From: UBA1535 sp964371035
Lineage (GTDB): Bacteria > Bacillota > Clostridia > Tissierellales > Sedimentibacteraceae
Assembly (NCBI GenBank): GCA_964371035.1
Contig: CAYJLG010000048.1
Coordinates: forward strand, 1 to 14,274
Direction: 5' to 3'
DNA length: 14,274 bases
Positions 7,001 through 14,078 of the stretch are shown here, piece after piece. The translations under genes were made by a program, and so were the position numbers. Within the stretch, counting starts at the first letter, position 1; each line of letters opens with the position of its first letter. The notes under the pieces are model-generated. The model saw nothing but the letters and a program-made list of their open reading frames with translations. It had not been told where the DNA came from and did no database searches.

Positions 7001-7742
7001 TTTATTGGAAATTAAAAAAGATAATTATATTGTAGACCCAAGGGTAAAGTTAGTTTTGTCTCTATGCATGACTACTTTAGTCATTTATTTCAATAGTTGT
7101 ATTCATAATGGAATCGTATGTCTTATCGCTTTGTCTATTGCTATTTTTTTTAAATCAAATATAAAAACTATTTTTTTAAAATTTAAAAAATATATACTAG
7201 TTTTTTTTATACTTTGTTTTGTACAAAGTATATTTGTACGAGAAGGTATAGCAATTGTAAAAATTGGAGACATAGCTTTACTTACTGATAAAGGAATTTA
7301 TAGTGGACTAGCATTTTTTTTCAGAATATGTGTTATAGTCCTAAGTGGAGTAATAATTTCAACTTCGAGAGGAAGAGACGTGATACAGAGTTTGATTCAA
7401 ATGAAAATTCCATATGAAATTGTATTTATGACGTCTATAGGTATTTTGTTTGTTCCAACTTTAGCTACTGAAATACGAACATCGACGACAGCAATAGAAT
7501 TAAGAGGTATCGAAATAAATAAAATGAAACTAAAAGATAGAGCCAATTTGTATGTTTACCTAGTGATACCTGTCGTTCTTAGAACTGTAAACACTGCTAG
7601 AATGCTTTCTACAGCAATGGATGTACGAGCTTTTAGGTTGTATGATACGCGTTCGTCAATAAAGACACTGACAATGCAGAAAATCGATTGGATATTAATA
7701 TTTTTGTGCATCATACTTACATTGTTTGCACTGTTTATCTAA
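6984..7742 (+). CDS. EcfT-like transmembrane subunit of an ECF-type transporter
   Basis: A 252-residue integral membrane protein that should couple the two ATPases to a substrate-binding subunit. The family entry motif DPRVKLVLSL is at 18-27, with hydrophobic helices near 22-36, 43-57, 70-84, 105-127, 146-160 and 234-252. The two cytoplasmic coupling motifs, normally Ala-Arg-Gly, are altered: AIELRG (170-175) keeps Arg-Gly, and AMDVRA (211-216) keeps only Arg. ATG 6984 follows an AAGG element by about 9 nt; ATG 6990 is a possible alternative. It overlaps the upstream ATPase stop. No S component follows, unlike single-purpose ECF operons. Confidence 0.82.
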   Translation: MKMQDNLLEIKKDNYIVDPRVKLVLSLCMTTLVIYFNSCIHNGIVCLIALSIAIFFKSNIKTIFLKFKKYILVFFILCFVQSIFVREGIAIVKIGDIALLTDKGIYSGLAFFFRICVIVLSGVIISTSRGRDVIQSLIQMKIPYEIVFMTSIGILFVPTLATEIRTSTTAIELRGIEINKMKLKDRANLYVYLVIPVVLRTVNTARMLSTAMDVRAFRLYDTRSSIKTLTMQKIDWILIFLCIILTLFALFI

Positions 7743-7798
7743 AATTGTCAATGAAAGGATAATGAAAAATTATATTTTTATTATAGATAGGTGATTTA

Positions 7799-8425
7799 GT
7801 GAAAATTTTTTCTGTCATAGGAATAAGTAAATCGGGTAAGACTACCACTATAGAAAATATCCTCCGAGCCTTAAAAGATAAGGGATACTCGGTAGGATCT
7901 ATAAAGGAAATCCACAATGAGCAATTTAGAATTGATGTCGATGGCACAAACACTGATAGACATAAAAAAGCTGGTTCTGAACTAGTTACAGCTAGAGGTT
8001 TGTTTGAAACAGATATTTTATATGGCGAAAAATTAGATATTGATGAAATATTATGTCACTACGATTATGACTTTGTAGTGTTAGAAGGTGTTTATGATGC
8101 TAATGTACCAAATATTATAACTGCTCATACTACTAAAGAAATTGATGAACGATTAAATGATAAAACATTTTTGATTTCCGGAAGAATTTCTGCTGATATT
8201 ACGTCTTATAAAGGTATAAATTCGATTAATTCAATCACTGATTTAGCTTTACTCATTGAAGAAATTGAAAAAAACGCAATTGAATATTCCATTAACCTAC
8301 CCTATATTGTCAAGGTAGAAGGAAAAACAATTGCGCTGAATTCTAGTCAAGAGTTATTAATTAGTAAGTTGATCAATAGTTTTGAAAATTTTAAGACTTT
8401 GAGCATTGAAGCTAAAAGTGATTGA
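7799..8425 (+). CDS. mobB: MobB-like P-loop protein (molybdopterin-guanine dinucleotide synthesis family)
   Basis: A 208-residue cytoplasmic GTPase-like protein. The P-loop GISKSGKTT is at 8-16. FRIDVDGTNTDRHKKAG (43-59) matches the MobB signature F.ID..GTDS.RHR.AGA, and DFVVLEGV (91-98) matches its D..L.EG strand. MobB proteins bind GTP and assist MobA in attaching GMP to the molybdenum cofactor. About 40 C-terminal residues (LPYIVKVEGKTIALNS onward) resemble the tail of longer clostridial and archaeal MobB-like proteins. The Cys-rich segment I associate with those is absent; the only Cys is 86. The GTG start has AGGTGA just upstream, 56 nt after the EcfT stop, so it is probably the last gene of the operon. 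Its stop lies 6 nt from the convergent permease stop, with no terminator between. Confidence 0.78.
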   Translation: MKIFSVIGISKSGKTTTIENILRALKDKGYSVGSIKEIHNEQFRIDVDGTNTDRHKKAGSELVTARGLFETDILYGEKLDIDEILCHYDYDFVVLEGVYDANVPNIITAHTTKEIDERLNDKTFLISGRISADITSYKGINSINSITDLALLIEEIEKNAIEYSINLPYIVKVEGKTIALNSSQELLISKLINSFENFKTLSIEAKSD

Positions 8426-8431
8426 TATATT

Positions 8432-9382
8432 TTATTTAAAACTATTGCTTGTCTTTTTACTTGTCTTTCTGCTAGGAAGTTGAGTGATTGTGATAGCAAA
8501 TAAAACTAACAAACACCCAAAACTTTCTCTTAAAGTCATAGTTTGATCTAGTAGTAATAAACCTGCAACTACAGCAAACACAGATTCTGTACTTAGTAAT
8601 AATGCAGCGACAAAAGGATCTGTGTTTTTTTGTGCTAAAACTTGAAGCGTATATGCTACTCCGCACGAAAGCACACCTGCATAAAGCACTGGCGCCCACG
8701 CCATTAAAAGGCTTGAAATGTTTGGATTTTCAAATATAAACATTGCAATCAAAGAAATAAATCCACAAACAAAGAATTGAATGCATGATAATTTTACTCC
8801 GTCTACTTTAGGTGAAAAATAGTCAATAATTAAAATATGGAATGAAAAGAAAAATGCACAAATCAATGTTAAGAAATCACCAATACCTATACTCAAACCT
8901 TCTTTAATAGTTAAAAAATAGAACCCTGCTACTGCAATCACTACACTTACCCAAACAATAGAAGGTACTTTCTTTTTCATAAATATCCCCAATACGGGTA
9001 CTATTACAATATACAACGCCGTGATAAATCCACTTTTTCCAGCGGTTGTGTGCACAATGCCAAACTGTTGGAAAGTAATTCCTCCAAACAGTGCTAATCC
9101 ACATAAAAAGCCACCGATTATAAGAGTTTTATTTGATTGCTTATTGCTAGCCATAGACATAGATTCTTGGCTATCTGTCAAGTTTTCATTTTTAGATTTT
9201 AGCTTATCAAGAAAAAACACAACTGGTATCAATACTATACCGCCAATAATATTTCTTGCTGCATTAAATGTAAATGGTCCAACATAATCCATTCCTACGC
9301 TCTGAGCCACAAAAGAAGATCCCCATATAAACGATGCCATCAGCAGCATAATATTGCTAACCATCACATTTTTCTTATTCAT
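8432..9382 (-). CDS. EamA-family (DMT superfamily) permease
   Basis: A 316-residue inner-membrane protein with about ten hydrophobic helices in two EamA repeats. The first opens with MLLMASFIWGSSFVAQ (12-27) and TFNAARNIIGGI (38-49). The second ends in the TESVFAVVAGLLLLDQ stretch (265-280), the family's typical last-helix region. A hydrophilic Ser/Asn-rich loop (about 60-85) follows helix 2. Members export amino acids, metabolites or drugs; the substrate is unknown here. The ATG at 9382 has GGTGG 5 nt upstream and is preferred to an in-frame TTG 10 codons earlier. It has its own promoter and converges on the mobB-like gene. Confidence 0.88.
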   Translation of the reverse strand: MNKKNVMVSNIMLLMASFIWGSSFVAQSVGMDYVGPFTFNAARNIIGGIVLIPVVFFLDKLKSKNENLTDSQESMSMASNKQSNKTLIIGGFLCGLALFGGITFQQFGIVHTTAGKSGFITALYIVIVPVLGIFMKKKVPSIVWVSVVIAVAGFYFLTIKEGLSIGIGDFLTLICAFFFSFHILIIDYFSPKVDGVKLSCIQFFVCGFISLIAMFIFENPNISSLLMAWAPVLYAGVLSCGVAYTLQVLAQKNTDPFVAALLLSTESVFAVVAGLLLLDQTMTLRESFGCLLVLFAITITQLPSRKTSKKTSNSFK

Positions 9383-9441
9383 TAATACCACCAAACAATT
9401 TGCTATGTGCAAAACTGCCTTTCATATCTAAATTTTATCTA

Positions 9442-9470
9442 AGTATATTATATGTTATTGAAATTTGCAA
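9442..9470 (-). promoter_or_regulatory. Promoter of the EamA permease gene
   Basis: Minus-strand TTGCAA (9470-9465), a 17-nt spacer and TATACT (9447-9442), about 60 nt before the ATG. It diverges from the cold-shock promoter, whose -35 starts 20 bp to the right. Confidence 0.55.
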
Positions 9471-9489
9471 TATTTTTTTAATTTAAGGG

Positions 9490-9518
9490 TTGACATTGTT
9501 TAATTTATGTAATACAAT
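9490..9518 (+). promoter_or_regulatory. Promoter of the cold-shock gene
   Basis: A perfect -35 TTGACA (9490-9495), a 17-nt spacer and TACAAT (9513-9518). Predicted start is near 9525, leaving an untranslated leader of about 120 nt, long for this sequence but in line with cold-shock mRNAs. Confidence 0.8.
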
Positions 9519-9547
9519 GAGTTAGTATTTAGCAAGTAAGTTTTGAT

Positions 9548-9609
9548 TTCACATATTTCTGTAGATCATTATTTAACGGTGATTTACAGAAATATGTGAA
9601 CTTTTTTTT
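9548..9609 (+). terminator. Terminator-like hairpin in the cold-shock leader (possible attenuator)
   Basis: TTCACATATTTCTGTA (9548-9563) is perfectly complementary to 9585-9600. The pairing extends inward by GATCA/TGATT (one G-U), making about 21 bp with an 11-nt loop. C then eight T residues (9602-9609) follow. This is a textbook intrinsic terminator, yet it sits between the promoter and the csp start codon, with under 40 nt left to the ATG and no obvious second promoter. It could attenuate csp conditionally, make a short leader RNA, or act as a temperature-sensitive structure. No competing antiterminator pairing was evident by eye. Confidence 0.7.
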
Positions 9610-9646
9610 ACAGGCAAAGTATGAATATCTATAGGAGGTATCCAAT

Positions 9647-9850
9647 ATGTGTAAGGGTACAGTAAAGTGGTTTAACGCTGATAAAGGATTCGGTTTTATC
9701 ACAAACGAAGAAACTAATGAAGATGTGTTTGTTCACTACACAGGCATAGCTAGAGATGGATTCAAGTCATTAACTGATGGACAAAGAGTAACTTTTGAAA
9801 TTAGTGAAGGACAACGTGGACCACAAGCTATAAACGTTGTAGTTGAGTAA
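9647..9850 (+). CDS. csp: Cold-shock protein (CSD, CspA family)
   Basis: A 67-residue single-domain RNA chaperone that binds single-stranded RNA/DNA and helps translation and transcription at low temperature. It carries GTVKWFNADKGFGFI with RNP1 (KGFGFI) at 13-18 and RNP2 (DVFVHY) at 26-31; length and C-terminal GPQAINV are typical. It has a strong AGGAGGT ribosome site 7 nt upstream. It is transcribed alone from a strong promoter through the hairpin-bearing leader and ends at a clean terminator. Confidence 0.97.
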   Translation: MCKGTVKWFNADKGFGFITNEETNEDVFVHYTGIARDGFKSLTDGQRVTFEISEGQRGPQAINVVVE

Positions 9851-9885
9851 TTTACATAAACTATTTGTTTATTAGTCTCAAAATT

Positions 9886-9909
9886 AAAAATGCCTGCAAA
9901 GGCATTTTT
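9886..9909. terminator. Bidirectional terminator between csp and rlmH
   Basis: AAAAATGCCT (9886-9895), loop GCAA, AGGCATTTTT (9900-9909), continuing into further T residues. The plus strand has a long T run for csp; the minus strand has TTTTTAATTTT after the stem for rlmH, whose stop is at 9912. The two convergent genes probably share it. Confidence 0.88.
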
Positions 9910-9911
9910 TT

Positions 9912-10391
9912 TTATTTGTGATAACTCTCATTAGCATTAATCTTGAAAGCTCTATATATCTGTTCGACTAAAATCAGCTTAAACATTTGATGAGGAAATG
10001 TCATTTTTGAGAATGATAATTTCAAATCCGCTCTATTGATAACTTCCTCAGATAATCCATTGCTACCGCCTATTATAAAAGTAATTTCAGATTTTCCATT
10101 TACTCCTATCGTTTCTATTTTTTGAGCTAATTCTACTGAAGTTAATTGTTTTGCATCTATGCACATTGCTATTAAAAAGCTAGAATCTTTTATTTTTTTT
10201 ATTATTTTTTGACCTTCTAGATTTTTGACAGCCTCTATCTCTTTGGCTGAAAAATTATCATCTGCTCTTTCGTCTTGAATAACTTCCTCTGTAAAAGCAC
10301 AAAACTTAGACAATCTCTTTTTATATTCATTTATTGCATCAATAAAATATTTTTCCTTGATTTTTCCTACAGAAATTACAGTTATTTTCAT
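9912..10391 (-). CDS. rlmH: 23S rRNA (pseudouridine-1915-N3) methyltransferase RlmH
   Basis: A 159-residue SPOUT-class methyltransferase that uses S-adenosylmethionine to methylate pseudouridine 1915 in helix 69 of 23S rRNA on assembled ribosomes; it acts as a dimer. The cofactor-knot loop IIGGSNGLS is at 106-114, and the hallmark C-terminus runs from LSFSKMTFPHQ (125-135) through EQIYRAFKI to ESYHK (155-159). Length equals the family norm. The ATG has AAGGAG about 7 nt upstream. It is divergent from the CobS-like gene, and monocistronic as far as can be seen. Confidence 0.97.
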   Translation of the reverse strand: MKITVISVGKIKEKYFIDAINEYKKRLSKFCAFTEEVIQDERADDNFSAKEIEAVKNLEGQKIIKKIKDSSFLIAMCIDAKQLTSVELAQKIETIGVNGKSEITFIIGGSNGLSEEVINRADLKLSFSKMTFPHQMFKLILVEQIYRAFKINANESYHK

Positions 10392-10420
10392 TGAAATACT
10401 CCTTATATATAATAATCACG

Positions 10421-10438
10421 TGAAAATAGTGATTTTCA
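10421..10438. repeat. Short perfect palindrome in the rlmH/CobS-like intergenic region
   Basis: TGAAAAT-AGTG-ATTTTCA: 7-bp arms around a 4-nt centre, 30 nt upstream of the rlmH start and inside its likely promoter zone. An overlapping AATCAC/GTGATT inverted repeat lies at 10414-10434. It could be an operator or an mRNA leader hairpin; no T run follows on either strand, so it is not a terminator. Confidence 0.35.
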
Positions 10439-10483
10439 TTTTTAATTTTTTTATAATTTTTATTCTATTATTCAAAAAAATGT

Positions 10484-10491
10484 GTTATAAT
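10484..10491 (+). promoter_or_regulatory. Extended -10 promoter of the CobS-like gene
   Basis: TATAAT at 10486-10491, with TG(T) just upstream in TGTGTTATAAT; the -35 region (around TTCTAT, 10463-10468) is poor, as is tolerated at extended -10 promoters. The start codon is 29 nt after the -10. Confidence 0.5.
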
Positions 10492-10519
10492 TATTGTAAA
10501 CAACTCTTAGGGTGACGCT

Positions 10520-11224
10520 ATGTTTGATATAAAAAACATTGTTGTCGGAGCAGTGCTGACAATAAATAAGTATACTATTTTTAATATAAACTTTTATGCA
10601 GAAGTCGATGATGAAGATAGAAAACTCGGCCTATTTTCGTTGCCTATATTAGGCTTGTTATTAGGTATTTTACCATTATTACTATCATTTTTCAAGTGGA
10701 TTTACGAGCCTGTATTTATATCTTGGTTTTTACTGATATACTACTTTGCAATCACAGGTTGCCACAATCTTATTCAATCATACCGCACTGCAAAGTTTGT
10801 ACTTGATAAATCTAAAGACAAAGAAATATTTTCAACGATTTTTTTAACATCTCTCATTTTACTTTATTACACACTTTTCAATGTGTCATCTTTTACTTCT
10901 GTGCTGCTCATGTTTATAATAGGATATTCAAATGTCCTTGTAATGAACCTGTTTATAAAACGTGATAAATCAAGCACATATATATTCAAATATTGCAACA
11001 ATTTACATTCTGGATTTGCCTTTGTGTTTTCATTTGTCGTTACTTTCGTGTTTTCGTACAAATATACTGTGGCTCTAGCCGCAACATATTGCATTTCAAC
11101 ATTTTGCATAATGTTATTAGAAACTAAAACAAAAAAACTACCTGCGTCTTTCGAAGGATTTTTGATAGAAGCATCTCAACTCACATTTTTAATACTTTGC
11201 TATCTGATTGATGTGATTAGATGA
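10520..11224 (+). CDS. Membrane protein resembling a degenerate CobS (adenosylcobinamide-GDP ribazoletransferase)
   Basis: 234 residues with about six hydrophobic helices. The layout follows CobS: an N-terminal GAVLTINKYTIF segment (10-21) like the family's LQFLTR.P, an acidic stretch, LPILGLLLGIL (41-51) like the FPLVGLLLG motif, AITGCHN (77-83) where CobS has TGGLHLDGLAD, and a final KKLPASFEGFLIEASQLTFL (205-224) like GGVTGD.LGA..E..E..FL. The metal-binding aspartates after TGG.H, needed to attach alpha-ribazole to cobinamide-GDP, are absent, so it is probably not an active cobalamin synthase. No other cob genes are nearby. ATG is preceded by AGGGTG. The homology call rests on pattern and topology only. 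Confidence 0.45.
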   Translation: MFDIKNIVVGAVLTINKYTIFNINFYAEVDDEDRKLGLFSLPILGLLLGILPLLLSFFKWIYEPVFISWFLLIYYFAITGCHNLIQSYRTAKFVLDKSKDKEIFSTIFLTSLILLYYTLFNVSSFTSVLLMFIIGYSNVLVMNLFIKRDKSSTYIFKYCNNLHSGFAFVFSFVVTFVFSYKYTVALAATYCISTFCIMLLETKTKKLPASFEGFLIEASQLTFLILCYLIDVIR

Positions 11225-11239
11225 TATTTTCAAATTATA

Positions 11240-11288
11240 AAAACGGATAACAGTTATACAAAATTCTTGTACCGCTGTTATCCGTTTT
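11240..11288. terminator. Bidirectional terminator between convergent membrane-protein genes
   Basis: AAAACGGATAACAG (11240-11253) pairs perfectly with 11275-11288 (14 bp). The 21-nt loop itself holds TACAA/TTGTA. The plus strand ends in only four T residues; the minus strand continues TTTTTATAATTTG, a better tail. It serves the CobS-like gene and the small three-helix gene. Confidence 0.75.
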
Positions 11289-11293
11289 AAACC

Positions 11294-11581
11294 TTACCCA
11301 TAAATACTATTTACTAAATTAAAATATAATATAAAAATCATTGTCGAAATTACAATAGGTACAATAAAGGGATGAGGCTTCGCATAGTGCTTTGTGAGTT
11401 TATATACACATATAAATACAAATAAACTTATTGGCAAAATCCCAAAAAGTGTTATTTCCAAAAGCTTGAAAAATCCCAGATCACTAGCACCTGAATCGTT
11501 AAAAGCTAAAGGAACGAAAGCCCAAAACAAAGTTACAAATCCTATATATCCATAAATTAGCAATTTTATTATACGCATCAT
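11294..11581 (-). CDS. Small membrane protein with three predicted helices, function unknown
   Basis: 95 residues, with hydrophobic segments at about 5-27, 37-60 and 70-92 and a short Lys/His-rich loop (KLTKHYAKPHP) between the last two. I recognise no family motif. The ATG at 11581 is chosen because GAAGGAG lies 6 nt upstream; the frame is open five codons further, but that stretch is the ribosome site itself. It begins 56 nt after the leuS stop on the same strand with no terminator or strong promoter between, so readthrough from leuS is the likeliest source of its mRNA. The clear ribosome site and downstream terminator favour a real gene. Confidence 0.7.
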   Translation of the reverse strand: MMRIIKLLIYGYIGFVTLFWAFVPLAFNDSGASDLGFFKLLEITLFGILPISLFVFICVYKLTKHYAKPHPFIVPIVISTMIFILYFNLVNSIYG

Positions 11582-11637
11582 AATTCGCTCCTTCAATATC
11601 TACCATCATTTTAGCTACATTAAACAGTAACAGACTA

Positions 11638-14055
11638 TTACTTCACAACTATAGTAAATATCTTGCCTGGTACATAAATTTCTTTAACTACATTTTTTCC
11701 ATCGATGGCTTTTAAAACGCCTTCGTCGGCCATAGCTTTTTCTTTAACTACATCTTGAGAAGCATCTTTAGCTACTACTACTTTTCCTCTTACTTTACCA
11801 TTAATCTGAACTGGTATTTCTATTTCGTCATCTATAGTCTTAGCATCATCCCAAGTAGGCCAGTTAGTTTCGTTAAGCATACCTTCAAATCCTTGTAAAG
11901 TCCACATTTCTTCAGTGATATGAGGAGCTACTGGATTTAATAATACTATGAAATCTTTAAGCTCAGCTTTTGTGATATAACCGCTATCATAAAAATCATT
12001 GATCGCACTCATCATAGTCGCTATAGCTGTGTTGAATTTCATCGCTTCAAAATCTTGAGAAACTTTTTTGATAGTCTTGTGCATAAGCGAAACATGTTTT
12101 TTAGAATATTCATTTTCGTCTGTAACTATTTCTTGAAGCTTCCAAACTCTGTCTAAAAATCTTCTACATCCTCTAACACTACTATCTGACCAGATAGCTG
12201 CCTTTTCATAGTCTCCGATAAACATAACATAAGTTCTTAATGTATCAGCACCCATATCGTCTACTATTTCATTAGGATTAATTACATTTCCTCTTGATTT
12301 AGACATTTTTTCGCCATCAGGTCCTAGTACTAATCCTTGTGCAGTTCTTTTTTTGTATGGTTCATCATGTGGCACTACTCCTATATCGTACAAAAATCTA
12401 TGCCAGAATCTGGAATATATTAAGTGACGTGTAACGTGTTCCATACCACCATTATACCAGTCTACTTGTCCCCAATAATTTAAGTTTTCATCTGAGGCTA
12501 ATTTTTCACTATTTCTAGGATCCATATATCTCAAGAAATACCAAGATGATCCTGCCCATTGTGGCATAGTATCTGTTTCTCTTTTTGCTGCTCCACCGCA
12601 TTTAGGGCAAGTAGTGTTTACCCACTCTTCGATGTTTGCAAGCGGTGATTCTCCTGTATCTGTTGGCGCATAATTTTTCACTTCTGGAAGTCTAAGTGGC
12701 AACTCTGATTCAGGCAATCCAACTGCTCCGCACTTTTCACAGTGCACTACAGGTATCGGTTCACCCCAATATCTCTGTCTGTTAAATGCCCAATCTTTCA
12801 TTTTAAAATTAGTCTTTTTAACACCAATGCCTTTTTCTGCTAAAAATTCTGTGATTTTTTCTATAGCTTCTTTTACATTTAATCCGTTAATTATATCTGA
12901 ATTTATTATAATTCCATCACTAGTATCTGTGAAAGCTTCTTTAGTTATGTCTCCGCCTTTTATAACTTCAATCTTTGGTATACCAAATTTTTCAGCAAAT
13001 TCCCAGTCTCTTTGATCGTGTCCAGGTACTGCCATTATTGCACCTGTACCATATCCCATCATTACATAATCTGAAATCCAAATAGGGATTATTTCTCCAG
13101 AAACAGGGTTAATAGCAGTCAATCCTTTAATTTCAACACCTGTTTTGTCTTTAGCAAGCTGAACTCTCTCAAACTCGGTTTTCTTCTTTGCGTCATTTCT
13201 ATAATTTTCGATTTCGTTCATGTTTGAAATTTTGTCTGCATATTTATCTATCATTGGATGCTCAGGAGCCATTACCATAAAAGTTACTCCGTACAACGTA
13301 TCCGGTCTAGTAGTAAATACTGTCAATTTTTCATCTGTATTGTTAACTGCAAAATCTACTTCTGCGCCAAAGGATCTTCCTATCCAATTTGCTTGTTCCA
13401 TCCTGATTCTAGGTAAAAAATCAACTTTATCTTCAGCAAGTCCATCTAAAAGTTTGTCTGCATATTCTCTTATTTTCAAGAACCAAACATCTTTTTCCAT
13501 CTGAACTACTTCGCATCCACATCTATCACATTTTCCTTCTCTTGAATCTTCATTAGCTAAAACTACTTTACATGAACTACAAAAGTTTACGTATGTCTTA
13601 TCTTTAAATGCAAGCCCATTTTCAAAGATTTTAAGAAAAATCCACTGTGTCCATTTGTAATAGTCTGGATCTGTAGTATCTACAGTTCTATCCCAATCAA
13701 AAGAATAACCTACAGATTTTAACTGTCCAGTAAATACAGCGACATTTTCATCTGTAACAATTCTTGGATGTTTGCCTGTTTGGATTGCATAGTTTTCTGT
13801 CGGCAAACCAAAAGCATCCCAACCTATTGGAAATAAAACATTATATCCTTCCAATCTTCTTTTTCTAGATATTACTTCTAAAGAAGTATATGCTCTGATG
13901 TGTCCAACATGAAGTCCTACTCCTGATGGGTAGGGAAATTCCACTAAAGAATAAAATTTCTTTTTGTCTGAGTTATCATGAGCCTTAAATGTTTGATTGT
14001 CTTCCCAAACTTTTTGCCATTTCTTTTCAATGGCAGTTGCATTATATTGTTGCAT
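11638..14055 (-). CDS. leuS: Leucyl-tRNA synthetase
   Basis: A complete 805-residue class I synthetase charging tRNA-Leu. HIGH-type HVGH is at 49-52 and KMSKS at 583-587. The CP1 editing domain, which removes mischarged amino acids, shows the Thr-rich TTRPDTLYG (248-256) and GTGAIMAVPGHDQRD (336-350). Zinc-type cysteine pairs are at 159/162 with 176/179, and at 439/442 with 483/486. Anticodon-binding and C-terminal domains are present and end in PGKIFTIVVK. The length is normal for bacteria. The ATG has AAAGGAG 7 nt upstream. No T-box leader is visible in the 219 nt before it, unlike many Firmicute synthetase genes. It may be co-transcribed with the small membrane-protein gene downstream. Confidence 0.98.
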   Translation of the reverse strand: MQQYNATAIEKKWQKVWEDNQTFKAHDNSDKKKFYSLVEFPYPSGVGLHVGHIRAYTSLEVISRKRRLEGYNVLFPIGWDAFGLPTENYAIQTGKHPRIVTDENVAVFTGQLKSVGYSFDWDRTVDTTDPDYYKWTQWIFLKIFENGLAFKDKTYVNFCSSCKVVLANEDSREGKCDRCGCEVVQMEKDVWFLKIREYADKLLDGLAEDKVDFLPRIRMEQANWIGRSFGAEVDFAVNNTDEKLTVFTTRPDTLYGVTFMVMAPEHPMIDKYADKISNMNEIENYRNDAKKKTEFERVQLAKDKTGVEIKGLTAINPVSGEIIPIWISDYVMMGYGTGAIMAVPGHDQRDWEFAEKFGIPKIEVIKGGDITKEAFTDTSDGIIINSDIINGLNVKEAIEKITEFLAEKGIGVKKTNFKMKDWAFNRQRYWGEPIPVVHCEKCGAVGLPESELPLRLPEVKNYAPTDTGESPLANIEEWVNTTCPKCGGAAKRETDTMPQWAGSSWYFLRYMDPRNSEKLASDENLNYWGQVDWYNGGMEHVTRHLIYSRFWHRFLYDIGVVPHDEPYKKRTAQGLVLGPDGEKMSKSRGNVINPNEIVDDMGADTLRTYVMFIGDYEKAAIWSDSSVRGCRRFLDRVWKLQEIVTDENEYSKKHVSLMHKTIKKVSQDFEAMKFNTAIATMMSAINDFYDSGYITKAELKDFIVLLNPVAPHITEEMWTLQGFEGMLNETNWPTWDDAKTIDDEIEIPVQINGKVRGKVVVAKDASQDVVKEKAMADEGVLKAIDGKNVVKEIYVPGKIFTIVVK

Positions 14056-14078
14056 AAAATATCTCCTTTTCTATCTTA

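Noticed and set aside
9021..9287. Open frames opposite or shifted inside the EamA gene and inside leuS (for example 13220-13504)
   Set aside because: They lack ribosome sites and recognisable motifs, and mirror well-supported coding regions on the other strand.
9621..9665. 15-codon frame upstream of and overlapping the csp start
   Set aside because: No ribosome site before its ATG, and it reads through the csp Shine-Dalgarno in another frame; most likely chance.
10520..11224. Treating the CobS-like membrane protein as the missing S component of the ECF-type transporter
   Set aside because: It lies over 2 kb away, beyond opposite-strand genes, and its landmarks follow CobS rather than the S-component pattern.
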